NCBI RefSeq assembly: GCF_034932365.1
Contig: NZ_JAYGHR010000081.1
Coordinates: forward strand, 14,511-78,510
Reading direction: 5' to 3'
DNA: 64,000 nucleotides
From: Capilliphycus robustus
Lineage (GTDB): Bacteria; Cyanobacteriota; Cyanobacteriia; Cyanobacteriales; Microcoleaceae
In this document: positions 8,883 to 15,879 of the stretch, piece by piece
Position numbering within the stretch: the stretch's first letter is position 1
How the letters are laid out: every line of letters starts with the position of its first letter
Made by a program: the position numbers and the translations under genes
The notes under the pieces: generated by a model
The model's input: only the letters and a program-made list of their open reading frames with translations
The model's database searches: none
Told to the model about the DNA's origin: nothing

Positions 8883-9071
8883 ATGGTTGATGCACAAAAG
8901 TTTTATATTGTCAAGCGTCCGGCGGGAAATTGTGAAATCGTTTCGGATGAGTCTGTCAAACCGAGTCAGGAATCAGAAATCATCCAACAGTGGGGGCCGT
9001 TTGAGTCCTCCGATGAAGCGATCGCCCGTCGGGTCGGTTTAATTCGGGCGGGAAAATGTCAACCCCGATAA
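8883..9071 (+). CDS. Small conserved-looking cytosolic protein, function unknown
   Basis: A 62-residue protein with no signal peptide (MVDAQKFYIVKRPAGNCEIV). It resembles small cyanobacterial proteins that combine a short beta-rich front (FYIVKR..GNCEIV) with a helix (SSDEAIARRVGLIRAGK) containing a HIP1 site in the DNA. GAGGGTCTG precedes the ATG as a weak ribosome site. No function can be assigned. It abuts a truncated Nudix-like frame, with which it may once have formed an operon. Confidence 0.6.
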   Translation: MVDAQKFYIVKRPAGNCEIVSDESVKPSQESEIIQQWGPFESSDEAIARRVGLIRAGKCQPR

Positions 9072-9088
9072 GGAGACATGAGGGGAAA

Positions 9089-9238
9089 GTGGATCAAATC
9101 GTAATTGATGAAAGCTGGTACCAACCGCAACCGGGGTTAACAACGTCTATTTCTGCGGGGGGTGTTGTCATCCGTCAAGCGAGAATTGATTGCAGCCTGC
9201 TTTATAAAACTGATATAACGCGGTACAAACCGTGTTAA
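9089..9238 (+). pseudogene. 5' remnant of a Nudix hydrolase gene cut by the tnpB element
   Basis: A frame starting at GTG 9089 behind GAGGGGAAA reads ESWYQPQPGLTTSISAGGVV within its first 30 codons. The pattern ESWYQ.PPG....SAGGVV.R is the beginning of a cyanobacterial Nudix hydrolase, including the GGVV strand ahead of the Nudix box. The Nudix box itself is missing: after VVIRQARID the sequence turns into element DNA and stops at TAA 9236-9238. No continuation is seen beyond the other end of the element near 10465, so the rest was deleted. Confidence 0.45.
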
Positions 9239-10465
9239 TGTTTACTTCCTGTCTTGCAAAGTTCCTTCTCGAGCGGTTTCCGCCGAGATCGGACTTTGCG
9301 CTGCATCACCCCGGACTGTCGGCTTCCCCCGGTCAGACAGGCTTTTTACCGAGAAGCCCTCGGCATAATGTAATAAATTCAGACTCGCATTATAGTCACG
9401 ATCTTTGACTTCACCGCAAGCCTGACAGTTGAAAACCCGTTCTTTAAGCGGCATTTCTTGAACGTGACCACAGATTGAACAGGTCTTAGTTGACGGATAG
9501 AATCTATGAGCAAAAACTACAACTGAGCCGTACCACTCGGACTTATACTCAACTTGGCGGCGAATTTCATAAAAAGCAGAATCAGCAATAGCACCCGCTA
9601 ACTTATGATTTTTTAACATCCCAGAAACATTCAAATCTTCTAACCCGATGACTGCGTGGTTTTTGCATAGCCATGAGGTTAATTTGTGAATTGTATCTTT
9701 TCGGATGTTAGCCACTCTTTTATGTGCTTTTGCGAGTTTCAATCTAGCTTTGTTCCTGTTACTGGAACCCTTCTGTTTTCTTGAGAGTTCGCGTTGAAGT
9801 CTGGCTAGATTTTTTTGAGCTTTTTTGTAGGCTCTGGGGTTAACAAAAACAGTACCATCTGAACAGGTCGCTAATACCTTAACCCCAACATCAACACCCA
9901 GGTATTCTCTTGATTTTACAGTCTGTTCAGGCTCAAATTCGTAAGCGACAGACAAATACCAAGAATCAGCGCTCCTGCTTATTGTGACTCGTTTGGTTTG
10001 AATTTCAGGAAGGGCTTCGTAAGTGTTAACCCATCCAATGAAAGGAAGCTTCAATCTCTTCCCCGAAAACCTCATTACCTTGCCACAGTTATCAATCGTA
10101 AAGCTATCGTTTCTGCCTTTTTTCTTGAATTTAGGATGTTCAGCAATGCCTTGAAAAAATCGGCTAAATGCTTCTCCCAAGTGCATGAAGGCAAATTGAT
10201 AAACTCTAGAACTTAGCGTTGACTGCCAGGAGTATTGAGGTTTAATGTGATTGGTGTATAATTTTTTAAGCTTGTTTGTTGAAGGTTTTAGTCCTTCTTT
10301 ATAAGCCTCGTTCCACATCGCTAAGGCCCAATTCCAGACCCATCTAGAATATCCTGCGTGTCGCAGCCCTTAAAGTCTTCTGTTTGTTGTTCAATTTTAA
10401 CTTGGTATGATAGGCTCGTTGCATAGATATATTATCTGATCTTACGGATAGTACCGTGTTGTACT
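9200..10465 (-). mobile_element. IS200/IS605-type tnpB element without tnpA
   Basis: The unit holds a single tnpB on the minus strand and no Y1 transposase tnpA, as is common for IS1341-like elements. Short subterminal hairpins lie at both sides: CGGTACAAACCG (9221-9232) below the gene and CGGATAGTACCG (10444-10455) above it. Insertion appears to have truncated the Nudix gene at 9195-9238. Precise ends are not determined because these elements make no target duplication. The 3' part of tnpB and its flank would encode the guide (omega) RNA. Confidence 0.55.
9242..10424 (-). pseudogene. tnpB: RNA-guided nuclease TnpB, frameshifted near codon 20
   Basis: Most of TnpB is intact in one frame from 10318 down to 9242 (358 residues): RuvC-I GVDVGVK, RuvC-II GLEDLNV, RuvC-III DRDYNASLN and the zinc ribbon CSICG..CQACG are all present. 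The family start lies in another frame: ATG at 10424 gives MQRAYHTKLKLNNKQKTLRA, then that frame runs to a stop at 10344. The body frame upstream of 10318 reads RHAGYSRWVWNWALA. Removing one base near 10365 would join them seamlessly. It is therefore a single-base frameshift in an otherwise complete gene. Translation from the internal ATG 10318 would lack the first wedge strand. Confidence 0.8.
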
Positions 10466-10559
10466 TGATCCGTCAGTCGGGGCGGGTTGAGAAAAGTGAT
10501 TGATGAGAAACCCAGATCGAAGTGGAGGAGCGCCCCTACAGTGTTTCACCCATAAAAAC

Positions 10560-11843
10560 TTACTTGGTTTTAGCTTGAGTCTTTTGAGCGGCAGCAATTT
10601 CTTGAGAGAGAACTTCGAGCGCTTTTGCAAATTGAGGATCGTCTAAAGTCCCAATCTTAGTCCGTTCTTTACGCAGTTGTTCCCGTTGGGCGTCGGTTAG
10701 ATCAACTTTAACATCCGGTTGAATGCCTTCGTGGTTGATATCTCGACCGTCGGGAGTAAAATATTTAGCAATGGTCACAGCCAGTCCTGAACCATTTCCC
10801 ACACCGCGAACCGACTGAACTAAACCTTTACCAAAACTCTTGCTTCCGACCAATAAAGCCCGTTCGTTGTCTTGTAAAGCCCCAGAGAGAATTTCACTCG
10901 CACTCGCCGAACCGCCATCAATCAGAACAACCATCGGTTTATCGGTTAAAGCCCGATTATTGGCTTTTTGACGGTCAAGTTCGCCCCGACGATCTACGGT
11001 AGAAACGATATCCCCTTCATTCATCAACATCCGAGCAATTTCAATACTCGCGTAGAGCAAGCCACCGGGATTGGAACGCAGATCTAGAATATATCCTGTG
11101 ACATTTTGTTTCTCAAGCTCTGTGATCGCTTCTCGCATTTCATCGGCGGCGTTGGCACTAAACGTATTGAGACGAATATAGCCGACCGTTCCCGTTGAAC
11201 TATTTTGAGTCGAGTAGCGTACCGGATGAATTTCGATTTTCGCTCGTTTAATGGGAACTACCATTTCTTCGGAACCCCGCAGAATGGTCAGTGTGACCTC
11301 GGTTCCAACGGGGCCACGGATCAACTTCACCGCCTCGTTGATATCCATGCCCTCTGTGCTTTGGCCATCAATTTTCAGAACAATGTCCTGAGCTTGAACA
11401 CCTGCATCAAAAGCCGGAGAATCTTCAATCGGAGAGATGACAATCAGCTTTTTCGAGTCTTCATCTTGAGTCAATTGAATCCCTACACCTGTGAGTTCTC
11501 CAGAGGTATCAATCTGCATATTCTTGAACTCTTCCGGGTCCATGAAGCGCGTGTAGGGGTCCTTTAGCTTCTCTAGCATCTCCCGGATGGCTTCATAAGC
11601 CTGTTCATCACTGGTATAGTTCCGGTTCAGATATTCAGTCCGAACGGCTTTCCAATCAACTTGATTAAATGTTCCATCAACATAATTTTTTTCAATAATT
11701 TGCCAAACTTCGTCAATCAGTTCTTTAGGACTTTCTCGAAACGATGCTTGACTGGAGAGATGTATTCCTGCACCTGCAACGGCAACTGCTGCTAACATAA
11801 CTGCCGTTGCACTGACAACAAGCCCACTTTTTGATACAACCAT
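10560..11843 (-). CDS. ctpA: Carboxyl-terminal processing serine protease (S41)
   Basis: A 427-residue protein with a signal or anchor segment (VSATAVMLAAVAVAGAGI), a PDZ domain (GVGIQLTQDEDSK to about residue 180) and a S41 catalytic domain. The Ser/Lys dyad is visible as GGSASASEILSGAL and KSFGKGLVQ. Cyanobacterial CtpA removes the C-terminal extension of precursor D1 in the thylakoid lumen, which is needed to assemble the photosystem II manganese cluster; CtpB and CtpC paralogues have other targets. Which paralogue this is cannot be settled by eye, so the symbol is tentative. It is monocistronic and faces a non-coding stretch of about 250 bases. Confidence 0.85.
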   Translation of the reverse strand: MVVSKSGLVVSATAVMLAAVAVAGAGIHLSSQASFRESPKELIDEVWQIIEKNYVDGTFNQVDWKAVRTEYLNRNYTSDEQAYEAIREMLEKLKDPYTRFMDPEEFKNMQIDTSGELTGVGIQLTQDEDSKKLIVISPIEDSPAFDAGVQAQDIVLKIDGQSTEGMDINEAVKLIRGPVGTEVTLTILRGSEEMVVPIKRAKIEIHPVRYSTQNSSTGTVGYIRLNTFSANAADEMREAITELEKQNVTGYILDLRSNPGGLLYASIEIARMLMNEGDIVSTVDRRGELDRQKANNRALTDKPMVVLIDGGSASASEILSGALQDNERALLVGSKSFGKGLVQSVRGVGNGSGLAVTIAKYFTPDGRDINHEGIQPDVKVDLTDAQREQLRKERTKIGTLDDPQFAKALEVLSQEIAAAQKTQAKTK

Positions 11844-12099
11844 CTGTCTTATGAACCGGAGGAAAGGACTGCAATTTTATTATGCCCAATTTAGCACAGG
11901 CAATGCTAACTCATGTACTTCCAGTATACATATCTACAACCAGAAGGGGATATCAGGATAGCCTTGAAAGAGACAAGCCAACAATAATATCAATTCTGAC
12001 AGCCTTTCAAATTTACCGCTTGTTTGAGGGCAATCTGTATAACGGACAACTTGAGTACAATGGGTAATCATCGTTGGATCTTGTCTCTTTTAGATTTAC

Positions 12100-13323
12100 C
12101 TATGGATCAATCCAGCGTCCATCTGCTTTGATTAAATTAATTAATTCTTCAACTCCTTTGTCTTCTGGCACCTTTTTCACTTCTTCTCGTCCGCGATATA
12201 ACGAGATTTGACCCGGTTGTTTACCGACATAACCGTAGTCTGCATCTGCCATTTCCCCAGGGCCATTGACAATACAACCCATCACCGCAATATCTAAACC
12301 GGTTAAATGTTTGGTGGCTTCTCGGACTTGATGCAGCACATTTTCGAGGTTAAACAAAGTCCGACCACAGGAAGGACAAGCTACATATTCAACCATCGTT
12401 TTTCGCAGTCCCAACGCTTGCAAAATACTATAGCAAACGGGAATTTCTTTTTCCGGTGCCTCGGTGAGAGAAACGCGAATCGTGTCACCAATTCCATCGG
12501 CTAATAACGTACCAATCCCTGCGGTAGATTTTATTCGACCATATTCACCATCTCCGGCTTCTGTGACGCCTAAATGCAGGGGATATTCCATTCCCAATTC
12601 ATCCATGCGTTTCGCCATTAATCGATAGGCCGCTAACATCACGGGAACCCGAGACGCTTTCAAAGAAATGACTAAATTTTGGAAGTCTAAAGATTCACAA
12701 ATGCGGATAAATTCTAACGCTGACTCAACCATTCCTTCGGGAGTATCGCCGTAGGTAAACAGCATTCGTTCGGCTAAAGAACCGTGATTAACACCAATTC
12801 GCATCGCTTTTCCTTGATCCCGCAAGGAAACCACTAACGGTTCTAAAGTTTCTCGAATTTTTTCGCCAATTTCATCAAATTCAGATTGAGTATATTCGCT
12901 GCGATCAGATTTGGGTTTTTCAAATACATATAAACCAGGATTGATGCGAACTTTATCAACGTGTTTTGCAACTTCTAAGGCGATTTTCATGCCATTATGA
13001 TGAACATCCGCCACGAGGGGAACAGGTTGATAAGTTTGAGCGAGTTTTTGTTTAATTTCTCCGACGGCTTTGGCGTGACCCACACTCGGCACCGTGACTC
13101 GCACAATTTCGCAGCCAATTTCATGTAAACGACGAATTGCCGCTACTGAACCGTCGATATCCATTGTATCTTCATTGATCATCGACTGCACGACGACCGG
13201 ATAACCCCCACCAATGGTAATAGTTCCGACTTGGACGGGACGGGTTTTGCGGCGATGAATCATTGTGTCAACAGGGGGTTGACTAGGGGTTGAATCTTCT
13301 GTGGGACGGGGTAGAGTTTGCAT
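12100..13323 (-). CDS. ispG: 4-hydroxy-3-methylbut-2-enyl diphosphate synthase
   Basis: IspG (GcpE) makes HMBPP from MEcPP in the methylerythritol phosphate pathway for isoprenoids, here the source of carotenoids, phytol and quinones. The 407-residue protein begins after a short leader with TRPVQVGTITIGGGYPVVVQ. The 4Fe-4S ligands are visible in ACPSCGRTLFNLE and GCIVNGPGE. In cyanobacteria ferredoxin rather than NADPH is the reductant. It is separated from ctpA by about 250 bases and appears monocistronic. Length and motifs are complete. Confidence 0.96.
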   Translation of the reverse strand: MQTLPRPTEDSTPSQPPVDTMIHRRKTRPVQVGTITIGGGYPVVVQSMINEDTMDIDGSVAAIRRLHEIGCEIVRVTVPSVGHAKAVGEIKQKLAQTYQPVPLVADVHHNGMKIALEVAKHVDKVRINPGLYVFEKPKSDRSEYTQSEFDEIGEKIRETLEPLVVSLRDQGKAMRIGVNHGSLAERMLFTYGDTPEGMVESALEFIRICESLDFQNLVISLKASRVPVMLAAYRLMAKRMDELGMEYPLHLGVTEAGDGEYGRIKSTAGIGTLLADGIGDTIRVSLTEAPEKEIPVCYSILQALGLRKTMVEYVACPSCGRTLFNLENVLHQVREATKHLTGLDIAVMGCIVNGPGEMADADYGYVGKQPGQISLYRGREEVKKVPEDKGVEELINLIKADGRWIDP

Positions 13324-13412
13324 AGTGAGTTGTCGATGGCTGTAACAGAGATTTCAAAATATTTTTTCTCCTATTTATTAGGTTGCCATAGAAGGGGCAT
13401 TTGTGGGAGAGG

Positions 13413-13496
13413 TGTTTTCAGTGACCAGTTTTACAGTGACCAGTGACCAGTGTTTTCAGTGACCAGTTTTGCAGTGACCAGTGACCCGTTTTTACA
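13413..13496. repeat. CAGTGACCAGT-type short tandem repeats
   Basis: About seven imperfect copies of CAGTGACCAGT separated by T-rich spacers lie between ispG and the SDR remnant. The same motif forms a longer array at 39955-40155. Arrays of this kind are common intergenic filler in filamentous cyanobacteria. No function is seen. Confidence 0.85.
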
Positions 13497-13512
13497 GTAG
13501 CTTGACTTGATT

Positions 13513-14094
13513 TTAGATATAAATCATTTTGTGGGTCATTCCACCATCAACAACTACATTGATACCTGTGATAAATGTTGCTTCTTCTGATGCTAAATAA
13601 ACCACCATTGCGGTAATATCTTTCGGCTGTCCGACTCGTCCGACAGGGTGTTGTTGATGATCTTTTTCGGTCAGTTTAGAGGCTTGATATTCTGAGGTAA
13701 CAATCCAACCGGGACTCACACAATTAACCCGAATATCCGGCCCTAAACTGTTTGCTAAGGCATGAGTTAAAGCGACTAAACCGCCTTTAGCTGTTGAATA
13801 AATTTCTGTATTCGGTTCTGACATTAAGGCGCGTGTTGAAGCAATATTGATAATTGTACCTTGATGTTTTCGCAAATGGGGAACCGCATATTTTGTACAG
13901 AGAAAAGCGCCCGTTAAATTAACGGTTAATACTTTATGCCAACTTTCTAAACTCAACTGTTCGATGGGGTCATTTTCAGGATTGGAAATCGCCCCATTAT
14001 TCACTAAAATATCCAAACGTCTAAATAATTCTATTGTTTGATGGATGGCAGTTTTAACGGATTCTTCGTTAGAAATATTAGTCTGAAAAAATAA
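13513..14094 (-). pseudogene. Short-chain dehydrogenase/reductase, 5'-truncated
   Basis: The frame encodes the C-terminal three quarters of a classical SDR: the NNGA motif (LVNNGAIS), the catalytic Ser/Tyr/Lys set (NIASTRALM, YSTAKGG) and the closing VVDGGMTH. The N-terminal cofactor motif TGxxxGIG and the first strand are missing: upstream of QTNISNEESVKTAI an in-frame TGA occurs at 14095-14097, followed at once by non-coding sequence and the rnc stop. No ATG fits; the only candidate is a TTG at 14016. Without the NAD(P)-binding motif it should be inactive. It was probably cut by deletion rather than by an element, since none is present. Confidence 0.75.
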
Positions 14095-14129
14095 TCAATT
14101 TATCTTGAACGGGTCTATTTTATCCAAGA

Positions 14130-15317
14130 CTATAGCAAATCCCAACGCCTAAGTGCATCGATAGCGGCTTGTTTTTCAGCTTCTTTTTTCTTTTTTCCAG
14201 TTCCTTCGCCGTAAAATTCTCCATTAATTATAACTTGAACTTCAAAAGTTTTATCGTGATCGTTCCCCGTTTCATCAACCAGAACATATTCGGGAATGGG
14301 TAGATTATTTGTTTGTGCTATATTCTGCAAACGTCCTTTAGGATCGATTAAAGTTTGCTGAGGAATATGACTGTCAACTGTTCCAGTATCAACCGACTCA
14401 AAAAACGGTTTTATTAATTCTCGCACCGCTTCAATTCCAGAGTCTAAATAATAAGCGCCGATAACGGCTTCAAATGTGTTACTCAACAGCGAAGATTTTG
14501 TTCTACCGCCCTGTAATTCCTCTCCTTTTCCTAACTGTATCCACTCCCCTAAATTGAGTTGAATTGCAAATTGAGCGAATTGAGAATTATCTACAAGGTT
14601 AGAACGGCGACGGGTGAGTTCTCCTTCATCACGACGATGGGAATATTGTTCATACAGATAATCCCCCGCTAAAAAGTTTAATACAGAATCTCCCAAAAAT
14701 TCCAATTGTTCATTATCGCCCTGAGTTTGTGTCGGATTTTCAAAAACATAAGTGCGGTGAGTTAAAGCCCGTTTAAGCAGTCTAGCATCTTGAAAGGGGA
14801 TTTTTTCCAGAAGTTCTTTTAAACGTTCTCTAACGGATGATTCTTCGCCGGAGATTTGACTTTGATCGGGTCGAGATTGTTCTTTGAGTAACCGTTTTAA
14901 TATTTCTTGTTTATGCTGATTAATTAACGTTTCCTGTTCTGCCGCACCAATTGTATTTAATAGCCGAGACATACTATCTAAAGCGCGATAGGTATCTTCT
15001 GTGGAAAAAGTAACTTGATGCGCCCATTTGTTACGAACGTCAATTAATTCACTGACTAAAGCCCTTTCCACTGAAGATAAATGAGGCTTAAAAACCTTCT
15101 CCCATCGCTTATTAATAATATTGAGGATTACAGAAATATCTTCTTTTAAAGTGTCTTCAAATGTTCGTTTTAATGTGGCATCTTTTGAGAGTGCTTTTTC
15201 AGCTTGAGAAAGCCATTGACCTCCATAAGCTTCTTTCATACGTTGTTCAAAATAAGGATATAAACCTTGTTTTAACAAGTCTAAGCATCGACCAATTCTG
15301 TCACGGTTGTTGATCAT
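14130..15317 (-). CDS. rnc: Ribonuclease III with N-terminal Swt1-like HEPN domain
   Basis: The 395-residue protein has three parts. Residues 1-125 look like the Swt1 type of HEPN domain (IGRCLDLLKQGLYPYFEQRM) with an intact Rx4H motif R95-NKWA-H100, the RNase active-site pattern of HEPN proteins. Residues 160-310 are the RNase III domain, with the signature NEQLEFLGDSVLNF (202-215) and FEAVIGAYYLD (282-292). Residues 322-393 form a double-stranded RNA-binding domain (KGRLQNIAQ to KKKKEAEKQAA). Ordinary bacterial RNase III is about 220-250 residues and lacks the first part. RNase III matures rRNA and cleaves structured mRNAs; the HEPN part could be a second nuclease or a recruitment module. 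The ATG at 15317 opens the HEPN domain directly. The gene stands alone. Confidence 0.88.
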   Translation of the reverse strand: MINNRDRIGRCLDLLKQGLYPYFEQRMKEAYGGQWLSQAEKALSKDATLKRTFEDTLKEDISVILNIINKRWEKVFKPHLSSVERALVSELIDVRNKWAHQVTFSTEDTYRALDSMSRLLNTIGAAEQETLINQHKQEILKRLLKEQSRPDQSQISGEESSVRERLKELLEKIPFQDARLLKRALTHRTYVFENPTQTQGDNEQLEFLGDSVLNFLAGDYLYEQYSHRRDEGELTRRRSNLVDNSQFAQFAIQLNLGEWIQLGKGEELQGGRTKSSLLSNTFEAVIGAYYLDSGIEAVRELIKPFFESVDTGTVDSHIPQQTLIDPKGRLQNIAQTNNLPIPEYVLVDETGNDHDKTFEVQVIINGEFYGEGTGKKKKEAEKQAAIDALRRWDLL

Positions 15318-15489
15318 AGTAGGTTAGATGAGTTCTAATGGTTCATATGTTAACTACACAATCTTAACAACTTAATTCCAGAAATTATCCTGAAAATCCC
15401 CTGAAAATTTTTAGATTGTTTCATCTGTTATATCAGGATAGATAATTTCATCATTTACAATAATACAAAATTTATATGATTTTCACGGG

Positions 15490-15575
15490 TGTAGGGGCGT
15501 GTAGGGGCGTGTAGGGGCGTGTAGGGGCGCAAGGCTTGCGCCCTCTGATGCGCCCTCTGATGCGCCCTTTCATGG
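15490..15575. repeat. GTAGGGGC tandem and GCGCAAG palindromic repeat block
   Basis: Four direct copies of GTGTAGGGGC (about 15490-15529) run into GCGCAAGGCTTGCGC, a palindrome, followed by repeated TGATGCGCCCT units. Pieces of the same GTAGGGGCGC/GCTTGCGCCC family recur at 26055-26083, 38236-38250 and 49098-49132. It is a dispersed cyanobacterial intergenic repeat with no visible gene. Confidence 0.8.
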
Positions 15576-15705
15576 TCTGTTTCATTCAATTAAATCTAAA
15601 TAATGCGTCAATTTTCACAAGCTAATATTGGGGTCGGGCGGGTTTAGTTTAATCTCTGATTTGTATTATAGATCTTGGCTGAACCCGCCCCTACGAGAAT
15701 TTTAT

Positions 15706-15879
15706 TTTTGAATAAAAACCCGGTTTCTTTGAGAAACCGGGTTTTTGGGGTTAGGGTTTTTAGAGGAATAAAAACCGGGTTTTTGGAGTTAGGGTTTTTA
15801 GAGGAATAAAAACCGGGTTTTTGGGGTTAGGGTTTTTAGAGGAATAAAAACCGGGTTTTTGGAGTTAGGGTTTTTGGGG
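15706..15879. repeat. Palindromic AAACCCGG..CCGGGTTT repeat with 38-bp tandem units
   Basis: A near-perfect hairpin AAAAACCCGGTTTC/GAAACCGGGTTTTT (15713-15746) is followed by tandem units of exactly 38 bases, marked by GGAATAAAAACCGGG at 15765, 15803 and 15841. Each unit contains the small palindrome AAAAACCGGGTTTTT. The array ends at the valS stop codon and could act as a bidirectional terminator. The 562-base gap between rnc and valS holds only repeats. Confidence 0.85.

Noticed and set aside
14016..14016. TTG at 14016 as true start of a short SDR
   Set aside because: It would omit the cofactor-binding motif, and coding similarity continues upstream to 14088 before the in-frame stop; the gene is truncated instead.
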